From: an uncultured Pseudomonadota bacterium
GTDB taxonomy: Bacteria; Myxococcota_A; UBA796; UBA9615
Reading direction: 5' to 3'
Assembly: GCA_937907595.1 (NCBI GenBank)
Contig: CALCXL010000259.1
Span: 1 to 12,104, forward strand
DNA length: 12,104 nt
Part shown: positions 6,305-11,937 of the stretch, piece by piece
Numbering within the stretch: position 1 is the first letter of the stretch
Layout of the letters: the number at the start of each line of letters is the position of its first letter
The notes under the pieces: model-generated
The model's database searches: none
Seen by the model: only the letters and a program-made list of their open reading frames with translations
What the model was told of the DNA's origin: nothing
Translations under genes and position numbers: made by a program

Positions 6305-7420
6305 CTACCAGCTCCCCCGGGCGCGGGTCTCCAGGCGCTCGGGGCGGGGCTCGTCCAGGTCCACGCAGCGGACCAGCTCGTCCACGCAGGCCAGGGTGAT
6401 CTCGTTGCCGGCGCGCTCGTAGGAGTCCAGGGCCTGCTGGTGGTCGTCGATTCGCCCCAGGAAGCGCTCCAGGCCGTCGGCGTCCAGCGACGGCGTCCAG
6501 CTCCCGTAGCCCAACCGCGCCAGATAGCGGGCGTTCAGCTCCTGCTCGAACTGCCCTTCGAGGGGCACTGTCAGCATGGGCACGCCCAGGTGCACGGCCT
6601 CGCCCATGAGGGAGAAGCCGGCGGTGGCGATGAGGGCGCGCGCGGTGCGCAGGTCGTCGATGAAGCCGGCCTCGGAGAAGGCGCAGAGGGTGACGTTGCC
6701 CTGCTGGCCCTCCTGGGCCGCGCCGTAGACCCGGAAGGTGCCGGGCAGCTTGGCCAGGACGGGCAGCAGGGCGGCCGCCGCCGAGCCGGTCTGGTAGACG
6801 ACGATGTGCTCCCCGGGCTCGCGCTTCGCGGCCAGGATCTCCGGGCGGAGGATCGGCGGGACGAGGGTCGTCCGCGGCTTGCGGACCTCGGGGTAGAAGA
6901 AGCTGGTGACCAGGTAGTGGTAGGCGCCGGGCACCTTGACCTTGACGGCGGCCTTCGCGACCTGGAAGTCCAGGCTGCGGCGGGTGATGGCCTCGTCGTG
7001 CTTGCAGCGGTCGATGACGTGCATGTTGTCGATGCTGACGACGGGCACGCGGTGGTTGCGGGCGTAGAGGTAGGCCCAGCTCTCAAAGTCGCTGATCACG
7101 AGCTCGGGGCTGAAGCCGTCCTCGGCCACCTTGCGGTAGACCTCCAGGTTCTTGCGCAGGCGCCGCGGGGCCAGCTCCAGGTTGGTGAGCACGGTCTCCA
7201 GCAGGTCGATCTCCCCGCCGTCGAAGGCCAGGGAGAAGCCCTGGATCTCCTCCACGCTCAGGTCCCCGCGGCCCTCCAGCCGGTCCGACAGGAAGCCGTG
7301 GGCCTTGCCGCTGACCACCACGCGCACGGCGTGCCCCTGGTCCAGCAGGTGTTCGATCACGACGCGCGAGCGGATCGCGTGCCCCATGCCTTCGCCGACG
7401 ACGCCGTAGAGGATGCGCAT
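6305..7420 (-). CDS. GT-B fold glycosyltransferase, MJ1255-like (MGT/MurG-type architecture)
   Basis: The protein is 371 aa. The N-terminus MRILYGVVGEGMGHAIRS carries the GxGxGH motif (H14) of MurG/MGT-type GT-B enzymes, and the wording GVxGEGMGHA is characteristic of the MJ1255 family of putative nucleotide-sugar-dependent glycosyltransferases. The N-terminal acceptor domain spans about 1-180, with ELVISDFESWAYLYA near 109-123. The C-terminal donor domain spans about 185-350 and contains TAGFSLMGEA, GVPMLTVP and EQELNARYL (about 265-302). These correspond to the donor-binding loop with its Glu and the EQxxNA element. No membrane segment is seen, so it is probably cytoplasmic or membrane-peripheral. 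Donor and acceptor are unknown; envelope glycolipid or polysaccharide synthesis is the likely context. The ATG at 7420 has no Shine-Dalgarno but has TAGGCT 6 nt upstream. The 3' end converges on the exported-protein gene with 28 bp between. Confidence 0.85.
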   Translation of the reverse strand: MRILYGVVGEGMGHAIRSRVVIEHLLDQGHAVRVVVSGKAHGFLSDRLEGRGDLSVEEIQGFSLAFDGGEIDLLETVLTNLELAPRRLRKNLEVYRKVAEDGFSPELVISDFESWAYLYARNHRVPVVSIDNMHVIDRCKHDEAITRRSLDFQVAKAAVKVKVPGAYHYLVTSFFYPEVRKPRTTLVPPILRPEILAAKREPGEHIVVYQTGSAAAALLPVLAKLPGTFRVYGAAQEGQQGNVTLCAFSEAGFIDDLRTARALIATAGFSLMGEAVHLGVPMLTVPLEGQFEQELNARYLARLGYGSWTPSLDADGLERFLGRIDDHQQALDSYERAGNEITLACVDELVRCVDLDEPRPERLETRARGSW

Positions 7421-7426
7421 GGCCGC

Positions 7427-7471
7427 AGCCTATCGCGGAACGCGCCCCCGCTGCTGGCGCTCCGTTAGGCT
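7427..7471. promoter_or_regulatory. Divergent promoter pair with mirrored TAGGCT hexamers
   Basis: TAGGCT occurs on the minus strand at 7427-7432, 6 nt before the glycosyltransferase ATG, and on the plus strand at 7466-7471, 18 nt before the ATG at 7490. On the plus strand the start site would fall near 7478, just ahead of the GAGGAG ribosome-binding site, so that transcript would have a leader of about 12 nt. The two hexamers also form a spaced inverted repeat. No clear -35 elements were found. Confidence 0.45.
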
Positions 7472-7489
7472 GGCGGAGAGGAGCGGTCG

Positions 7490-7963
7490 ATGCAGAAGCT
7501 GTTGGTGCGCGGGGTCCTGGCGACCGTCCTGATCATCGTCCTGGGGCTGGCCATCGAGCGTTGGCACGTCACCGACGAGGAGCGGGTGGAGGCCGCCTGG
7601 ACCGAGCTCGTCACCGCCCTGCAGGAGGAGGACGCCGGCCGCATGCGCGCCCGCCTGCACCCCGAGCTTCGCTACTCCGGGGCCCGGCCCGTGGGGAAAG
7701 GGGACGTCGCCGACGCGATGGTCGCCCTGGCCGACTTCTGGGAGCAGGTCGACCGGGTCGTGGTGGCCACCCGCCAGATCGAGATCCAGGCCCAGCCCCA
7801 CGTCGCCACCAGCCTCGCCACCACCGTCCTGCGCTTCTCCTGGGGGGATCAGATGGCGATCTACCGGGTCCGCGTCCAGGTGGCCTGGGCGGCCGACGGC
7901 GACTCGTGGGTGGCGCGGGACATCGACGTGTTGGAGATGACGCCGGGGCTGTTTGGGGGGTGA
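7490..7963 (+). CDS. Membrane-anchored NTF2/SnoaL-like protein of unknown function
   Basis: The protein is 157 aa. GAGGAG lies just upstream of the ATG at 7490. Residues about 5-23 (LVRGVLATVLIIVLGLAIE) form one membrane segment with no cleavage site or lipobox, so the remainder is probably anchored outside the cytoplasm. Residues about 28-150 fit an NTF2-like cone: an N-terminal helix pair (ERVEAAWTELVTALQEED), RARLHPELRYSG, a third helix (DAMVALADFWEQVD), and then long strands including IYRVRVQVAWAADG and SWVARDIDVLEM. NTF2-like domains bind small ligands or proteins, and many have no catalytic role. No catalytic residue stands out. The gene is divergent from the glycosyltransferase and may share its control region. 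Confidence 0.72.
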   Translation: MQKLLVRGVLATVLIIVLGLAIERWHVTDEERVEAAWTELVTALQEEDAGRMRARLHPELRYSGARPVGKGDVADAMVALADFWEQVDRVVVATRQIEIQAQPHVATSLATTVLRFSWGDQMAIYRVRVQVAWAADGDSWVARDIDVLEMTPGLFGG

Positions 7964-8021
7964 TCCTGGGAGGCGTCGCTGCGGGGGTTGCCCTCGGACT
8001 GTGCTCCAGTGTCTGTTCGCC

Positions 8022-8324
8022 TCAGAGCGGGGGCTTCCCGGAGCGACGGCCGTGCCAGATGGCCAAGAGCACCACGCGGCGGTCGTCCGTGAGCTCGAAG
8101 TAGGCGTAGTAGCGGATCCGGTTGAGGTACACCCGTCGTACATCGGCCTCTTGCTCGAGCGGTCGCCCGACGAGCTCGGGATGCAGCTCCAGCCAGGAGA
8201 TCAGCTCAGCGAGGTCGTCATCGAAAGCGCCTGGGGCCTTGGTGCGGTTCTCGATTCACCAGCTCCGGGCCCGCTCGATCTGCGCCGCTGCTGGTGCGGC
8301 GATCTGGACGGTGGTGCTTCTCAA
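8022..8324 (-). pseudogene. ParE/RelE-family toxin gene interrupted by an in-frame TGA
   Basis: The minus-strand frame from TTG 8324 to TGA 8022-8024 spans 101 codons, the normal size of a ParE/RelE toxin. It reads VQIAAPAAAQIERARSW, stop, IENRTKAPGAFDDDL, HPELVGRPLEQ, VRRVYLNRIRYYAYFEL and RRVVLLAIWHGRRSGKPPL. The last two blocks are the conserved core and C-terminus of the family. The stop at 8256-8258 is TGA directly after a Trp codon, where relatives often have a second Trp, so a single TGG to TGA change would explain it. No ATG or TTG follows in frame until well into the core, so an intact toxin is unlikely. The TTG start overlaps the antitoxin stop (TTGA), as in coupled TA operons. A sequencing error or UGA readthrough are the alternatives. 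Confidence 0.8.
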
Positions 8325-8545
8325 CCCCGGCCGCGGAGGGCTCTCAGGAAGTCACGGGCATCGATGAGTTCGCCAGCGGCAGCCGCCGCTCGGCCGCGGG
8401 AGACGAGTTCGAGCTCCTCTCGGGAGGCTCGCACCGGCAGGAGGGACTCGCCGATCAGGACGGTGACCGGCGCGCCCTCGACGAGCCCTGAGTCGTCGTC
8501 GAGCACGATGGCACCGTTTTCGATCCGTCCAGCACGCGGTTCCAT
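8321..8545 (-). CDS. Type II antitoxin of a ParE/RelE-type toxin-antitoxin pair
   Basis: The protein is 74 aa. The N-terminus MEPRAGRIENGAIVLDDDSG, followed by LVEGAPVTVLI, resembles the short strand-rich N-terminal domain of antitoxins that begin RARVENGRLVLDEPTDLPEG. The C-terminal half is helical, with an Ala-rich helix and EGELIDARDFLRALRGR-like residues matching the usual toxin-binding tail (GRxIDADEVLAxLR). The order antitoxin then toxin, with overlapping ends, is standard for such pairs. It would bind and neutralise the toxin and may repress its own promoter. The start at 8545 has TAGGAT exactly 6 nt upstream and no strong Shine-Dalgarno. The antitoxin appears intact although the toxin does not. 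Confidence 0.75.
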   Translation of the reverse strand: MEPRAGRIENGAIVLDDDSGLVEGAPVTVLIGESLLPVRASREELELVSRGRAAAAAGELIDARDFLRALRGRG

Positions 8546-8551
8546 GATCCG

Positions 8552-8557
8552 ATCCTA
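8552..8557 (-). promoter_or_regulatory. Candidate -10 element (TAGGAT) for a leaderless toxin-antitoxin transcript
   Basis: TAGGAT on the minus strand is followed by 6 nt (cggatc) and the antitoxin ATG. This is the fourth TANNNT-N6-start arrangement in the window. The overlapping GGATCGGATC direct repeat could also be part of an autoregulatory site. Confidence 0.42.
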
Positions 8558-8674
8558 ACCCTGGAACGCGACGTCGCCACACCAAAGTTGGCGTTCGGCT
8601 GACCCCGCAGCACCCGCGAGCGAGGCTGCACCCTGAACCCGCGGCGGAGCGGGGGCCCCCGTGGCCGGCCGCCT

Positions 8675-8890
8675 TCAGTCCATCGACGACGGATCCGCCA
8701 GCAGCTCCCGCAGCAGCCGGGCCAGGACCCCTCCCTCGAAGCCGTCCAGGAAGCGGTGGTCGACCGTGGCGCACAGCGTCAGGCGACGCTCCACCCGGAC
8801 TTCGCCGTCGACCGCCACGGGCTCGTCTCGCGCGGGCAGGACCAGGACGTGCACCGCGGGGGCGGCGGTGCTTTCGGTGCATCCGGTTTT
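8675..8890 (-). pseudogene. C-terminal remnant of a 2-oxoacid dehydrogenase E2 (dihydrolipoamide acyltransferase) gene
   Basis: The minus-strand frame ending at TGA 8675-8677 reads VHVLVLPARDEPVAVDGEVR, then RRLTLCATVDHRFLDGFEGG and LARLLRELLADP. This is the end of the E2 catalytic domain, including the active-site motif HxxxDG (His codon at 8756-8758) and the final helix. A full E2 catalytic domain is about 230 residues, preceded by lipoyl and linker domains; here only about 60 residues remain. Upstream, homology fades near 8870 at an AT-rich patch and the frame closes at TGA 8891-8893. No start codon with a ribosome-binding site and no upstream E2 fragment in another frame was found. It is most likely a truncated gene left by a rearrangement. 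A very short standalone protein from GTG 8854 is possible but unlikely. Confidence 0.7.
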
Positions 8891-8908
8891 TCAAGATTCC
8901 TCTTGACA
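8891..8908 (+). promoter_or_regulatory. Perfect dyad TCAAGA-N4-TCTTGA overlapping a consensus -35 (TTGACA)
   Basis: TCAAGA (8891-8896) and TCTTGA (8901-8906) are inverted complements with a 4-nt spacer. TTGACA at 8903-8908 is a perfect sigma70 -35 hexamer. This is the most AT-rich spot for several hundred bases and lies upstream of the plus-strand beta-helix gene cluster. A repressor or activator site over a promoter is plausible. No TATAAT-like -10 is visible at 16-18 bp, because the spacer runs into a G10 tract (8919-8928). Confidence 0.4.
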
Positions 8909-9057
8909 AAGAGCAAGTGGGGGGGGGGAGCGTGAAGGTCGCCTGGGCGTTTCCCAGGGCAGGGTGGGGGATGCGGCGCCAGGACGGCGGTCCTCCAAGG
9001 GTGCAACCGATCGCGGACGCGGTTCCACCGCTGGCCGCGATCCCTCCAGGAGCCAGC
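8909..9057 (+). other. Non-coding leader with a G10 tract and two small hairpins
   Basis: This stretch precedes the 128-aa protein. It has ten Gs at 8919-8928, an exact stem CCTGGG/CCCAGG (8942-8947 with 8953-8958, loop cgttt) and an exact stem AGGAC/GTCCT (8981-8985 with 8990-8994, loop ggcg). An open frame from GTG 8917 crosses it, but its extra 47 residues are rich in Gly, Pro and Arg and look unlike protein. The good ribosome-binding site before 9058 argues that this is a leader. Confidence 0.4.
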
Positions 9058-9444
9058 ATGCAGGTCACCCCCGTTGTCCTCGACTACGAGGTCGCCGTCG
9101 ATGCGTCGACGGCGGCCACTTTCCGCCTCCCGATCACCCTGGATGTGATCGGGGGCAAGACGGGCTCAGTCTACGTCTACATCGACTCGATCGACTCCAA
9201 CACGGCGCTGGAGGTCGGCTCCATGAGTTCGCCCGACGGCAAGGCCGGCTGGGTGCCCAACGCGACGGCGCTGTGGGGCGATGACAGCACGGCCCGGTCC
9301 ACCGGGATGTACATCAGCTCCAGCAGCGAGCAGCTGGACCTCAACGGGATGGCGAAACTGGCCTTGTTCCTGAAGGTCAAGGCGCTGGAGGCGTCCGCGA
9401 AGGAGATCACGCTGTCCGTGTGGTTCGTGTCGAAGCCGTTCTGA
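9058..9444 (+). CDS. Unrecognised 128-aa beta-rich protein, first gene of the beta-helix cluster
   Basis: I chose the ATG at 9058 because AGGAG precedes it by 5 nt and the sequence becomes protein-like from there (MQVTPVVLDYEVAVD). There is no signal peptide, membrane segment or cysteine. The sequence alternates strands (ATFRLPITLDVIG, GSVYVYIDSID, KLALFLKVKALE, EITLSVWFVSKPF) with Ser/Asp/Gly-rich loops, as in a compact beta-sandwich. I do not recognise a family. A structural or binding component is more likely than an enzyme, because no cluster of catalytic-looking residues is present. It is separated by 85 bp from the next gene on the same strand and may share a transcript with it. Confidence 0.65.
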   Translation: MQVTPVVLDYEVAVDASTAATFRLPITLDVIGGKTGSVYVYIDSIDSNTALEVGSMSSPDGKAGWVPNATALWGDDSTARSTGMYISSSSEQLDLNGMAKLALFLKVKALEASAKEITLSVWFVSKPF

Positions 9445-9529
9445 TGCCGCCGACGACTCCCCTTGCCTCGCGTGTAGGAGGGCTCAGGGCCGAGGTCAAC
9501 CGCCGGACCGCTGCGACTGGGAGGTAGGG

Positions 9530-9838
9530 GTGCCTTCCTCACTCGATCCGCTCACCGGACGCTGGCCTCCTCGCTGCCTGGGGCCGCGGGCGGAGGTCGA
9601 AGTTCCTCTGGATCCTCGCGCAGCGGTCCTTCGGGTGCTGCCGTGGCTGCGGCCGCAGTCACGCTTGGAAGCCGATCGCAAGGCGCAGGCGGCAGCGCGC
9701 GAGGGCCTTGTTGTCGTGGAGGAGCGGCTGCACCACGGAGTTCGGTACTACAAGGTCACCGTCCGCTGCGAGCACGCCGAGGAGCTGTTCCTCCGGAGCA
9801 GGCGAATGCGCTTCGTGGCTGGAGGACCGCAGTGGTAG
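9530..9838 (+). CDS. Unrecognised 102-aa protein translationally coupled to the beta-helix gene
   Basis: It starts at GTG 9530, with GGGAGG about 5 nt upstream. The 102 residues begin with Pro-rich sequence (SSLDPLTGRWPP). A predicted helix LEADRKAQAAAREGLVVVEE follows at about 45-64, then strands YYKVTVRCEHAEELFLRS. There is no signal peptide or membrane segment. Its last 7 nt overlap the next gene, whose ribosome-binding site (GGAGG, 9821-9825) lies inside this gene. That implies coupled translation and a shared function. No family is recognised; a small adaptor or accessory protein for the beta-helix product is a guess. Confidence 0.62.
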   Translation: MPSSLDPLTGRWPPRCLGPRAEVEVPLDPRAAVLRVLPWLRPQSRLEADRKAQAAAREGLVVVEERLHHGVRYYKVTVRCEHAEELFLRSRRMRFVAGGPQW

Positions 9839-11937
9839 CGGTCCTCCGCGTGCCCTCCCAGCGGTCCACGATCCGCTCGGCGTTGGACTGGATCGTCTCC
9901 ACGGGTGCAACCCTGGATCCTGCGTGGACGGTCCTTGTCGAGGCGGATGCTTGGGCGGAAGCCTCCTTGCCCAACCTGTCGCAGGTGCGTGAGCTGCCGA
10001 GCGGACTGGCCATCGGGGTCATCGGAGCGGGCGCGCAGACGGGGCGCACTCGGCTGCTCGTCCGGGAAGACGCGGCCCCATCGTCGCAGCAGGAGAGCCC
10101 CTGGATGATCCTGCGTGGCCCCGCGGGCGCGCTCACCGGACGTCCCGTGCTGATGTTCCAGAACTTCGACTTTGAGTTCCGGCAAGCCCGGCCTGCTGTG
10201 GACGAAGACGGCGTGGGCGCTCCTGGATACCGCTGGGGTTTCGTTCTCCTGGGCAACTGCCGCCTGCGCCTGGATCACTGCACGGCGACCACGAGCTTCG
10301 ACCCGGACCTGCTCTCCCAACCGCCCGCGCGCGGGGTGTTCGTGAGCAATCGGGCCGATGGGCTACGCGAGTACAACCTCGTCGGCCCGGACGTGATCCA
10401 GCGCTTCGCTCGGAGCGAGCTGACCCTGGTCTGCTGTCGCATGTCGCGTTGCTCGATGGCCGTGGAGCTCGTCAACGATGCTTGGCTGCGCATGGAGCGG
10501 ACCGCGATCGAGGGGTGTTCCGCAGCCGGGGTGTCCCTCGCCTGGGCCCAGAACGCGGCCATCCTCGACTGCTATTTCCGGAACAACGACATCGGCTTGC
10601 GCCAGTTCAAGGACGAGCGGGTCGCAGCCGAGGGGTTCGACGTGGAGCACCGGGTCCGCGACTGTTCCTTTGTGGACAACCGCATCGGCGTCGTCCTGGA
10701 CGCGCAGTTCGTCTTCTTCGGCGCAGCGGCAGGCCCGGGGGGCGAACCGTTGGAGCCCTACAGCACGGCGCGCTACCTCTACGACCGCTGCGAGTTCCGG
10801 GCGGGCGCCCGGCGGCTGCCCCCCAGCACCAGCTACGAACTCGGCCACGACGTGGACGACGCGAACGACGGGGCCGTGGGCCTGCGCGCGTCGTGGCGGC
10901 CCATGATGATCTGGGATTCCACGAGCCCGCCGGTGTCGGCCGTCCTGCCCATGCTGGCGGTCAGCAACTGCGTATTCCACTTCCTGGACACCGGATTGAG
11001 CATCGATCCGGGCACTTCGAGCCCTTCTCCAGTATTGAAGGGTGCCTCCCTCGGCGTCGGCGGGCTCAGCCGGGTTGACCACTGCACGTTCGTCGAGAAC
11101 CAGCTCCGCGCCGTGCTGATCGCAGGTGGCCCCGCCGACTGGGCGCCTGTGCCGGGCTACCCTCCGTACCTCTTTGGTGTCCTCGCCCCGCGCTTCCTGC
11201 TGAGCAACTCCATCCTGATCGGTGACCCGTCGGTGCGGGCGGTCAGCTCCTCCGACCAAACTGGTCCATACCTGCTCCACGGAGGAGTGGAGCTGTGGGA
11301 TGGGCAGCTCTTCCCCGAATACTATTTTGAAATCGACCCCGAGAGCACGTCGGCGTCGGCACCGGCGGTCATCCTGATTGGCCGGAACCTGTTCCACGGC
11401 TTCTACTTCGAGTCGAGCCAGCTGCCAGTTCCCACTGGGAGCCCGGATCAGGCGGCATTCGGTCAACGGGTCTTCTTCCGGGACGCAGCCGGCCATGTTG
11501 AGGACCGCTTCGTCCAACTGGGCGATCACCAGCACGCTGGGACCCCCTGGTTCAACAAGGGCTTTGTCGATGGGTCACTCACCTGGGCCGATCTCTACCA
11601 GCTCGGCAACGATCCCGGCTTCCCGATCTTCAGCTCCCCCGCGCTGTTGCCGGCTGTCTACTATGTGCCGAGCGGTCAAAGCGACGCGGTCGGCGCCTCG
11701 CTTCCGGCGGGGATGTTCCAGGGAGGCGGCGTCATGCGGCGATGGGGGTTCTACTACGGGTACCTCCGTCCCACGGCCGGCCTGTCTCTGGGGCTTCCTC
11801 CCGACATGTACGCCGACGCCGAGGGGTGGCCCAAGTACGACTATTGGGGGCGGGAGCGGGTGCCGTGGCCGGGCGCCTCCGACAATCCCCTCCGAGCGCC
11901 CACCCTGGGGGCCGCCGCCCCGCCGGAGCCGCCGTGA
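9832..11937 (+). CDS. Large right-handed parallel beta-helix protein (pectate-lyase-like fold), function unknown
   Basis: I chose GTG 9832, which has GGAGG 6 nt upstream, giving 701 aa; the open frame to its left reads as a shadow of the preceding gene. An N-terminal STIRSALDWIVSTGATLDPA segment resembles the capping region of many beta-helix proteins. Rungs of about 22-24 residues follow. The clearest run is about 194-296, with turn motifs IEGCSAAGVSL, LDCYFRNNDIGL and RDCSFVDNRIGVVL. More follow at about 376-395 (SNCVFHFLDTGL), 412-433 (DHCTFVENQLRAVL) and 455-473. Cys or Ser recurs at the turn position (DHC, EGC, LDC, RDC, SNC, DHC), suggesting a stacked ladder. The C-terminus (ADAEGWPKYDYWGRERVPWP) resembles the closing DxDGxPR region of secreted beta-helix proteins. 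No Sec signal peptide precedes it, which is unusual. It may be a polysaccharide-binding or -degrading protein, an adhesin or a tailspike-like protein. Confidence 0.8.
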   Translation: MVAVLRVPSQRSTIRSALDWIVSTGATLDPAWTVLVEADAWAEASLPNLSQVRELPSGLAIGVIGAGAQTGRTRLLVREDAAPSSQQESPWMILRGPAGALTGRPVLMFQNFDFEFRQARPAVDEDGVGAPGYRWGFVLLGNCRLRLDHCTATTSFDPDLLSQPPARGVFVSNRADGLREYNLVGPDVIQRFARSELTLVCCRMSRCSMAVELVNDAWLRMERTAIEGCSAAGVSLAWAQNAAILDCYFRNNDIGLRQFKDERVAAEGFDVEHRVRDCSFVDNRIGVVLDAQFVFFGAAAGPGGEPLEPYSTARYLYDRCEFRAGARRLPPSTSYELGHDVDDANDGAVGLRASWRPMMIWDSTSPPVSAVLPMLAVSNCVFHFLDTGLSIDPGTSSPSPVLKGASLGVGGLSRVDHCTFVENQLRAVLIAGGPADWAPVPGYPPYLFGVLAPRFLLSNSILIGDPSVRAVSSSDQTGPYLLHGGVELWDGQLFPEYYFEIDPESTSASAPAVILIGRNLFHGFYFESSQLPVPTGSPDQAAFGQRVFFRDAAGHVEDRFVQLGDHQHAGTPWFNKGFVDGSLTWADLYQLGNDPGFPIFSSPALLPAVYYVPSGQSDAVGASLPAGMFQGGGVMRRWGFYYGYLRPTAGLSLGLPPDMYADAEGWPKYDYWGRERVPWPGASDNPLRAPTLGAAAPPEPP

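Noticed and set aside
6284..6305. GGGGC/GCCCC inverted repeat between the convergent exported-protein and glycosyltransferase genes
   Set aside because: It has only a 5-bp stem with a 12-nt loop and no T-tract, too weak to call a terminator.
6440..7468. Plus-strand open frame of 342 codons opposite the glycosyltransferase
   Set aside because: It is the complement of a gene with clear GT-B motifs; its own translation is low-complexity.
7430..8143. Minus-strand open frame of 237 codons across the NTF2-like gene and the toxin region
   Set aside because: It is out of frame with the toxin, antisense to the NTF2-like gene and has no recognisable features.
8649..8661. CGGGGGCCCCCG palindrome downstream of the E2 remnant
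   Set aside because: It is a 12-bp palindrome with no loop, expected often enough in such GC-rich DNA, and has no T-tract.
8917..9057. N-terminal extension of the 128-aa protein from GTG 8917 through the G10 tract
   Set aside because: The extra residues look non-coding, and ATG 9058 has a good Shine-Dalgarno. A slippage-controlled longer form cannot be fully excluded.
9643..9831. Upstream extension of the beta-helix gene to 9643
   Set aside because: It overlaps the 102-aa gene in another frame and reads as Ala/Arg/Gly shadow sequence. GTG 9832 has GGAGG and a typical short overlap.
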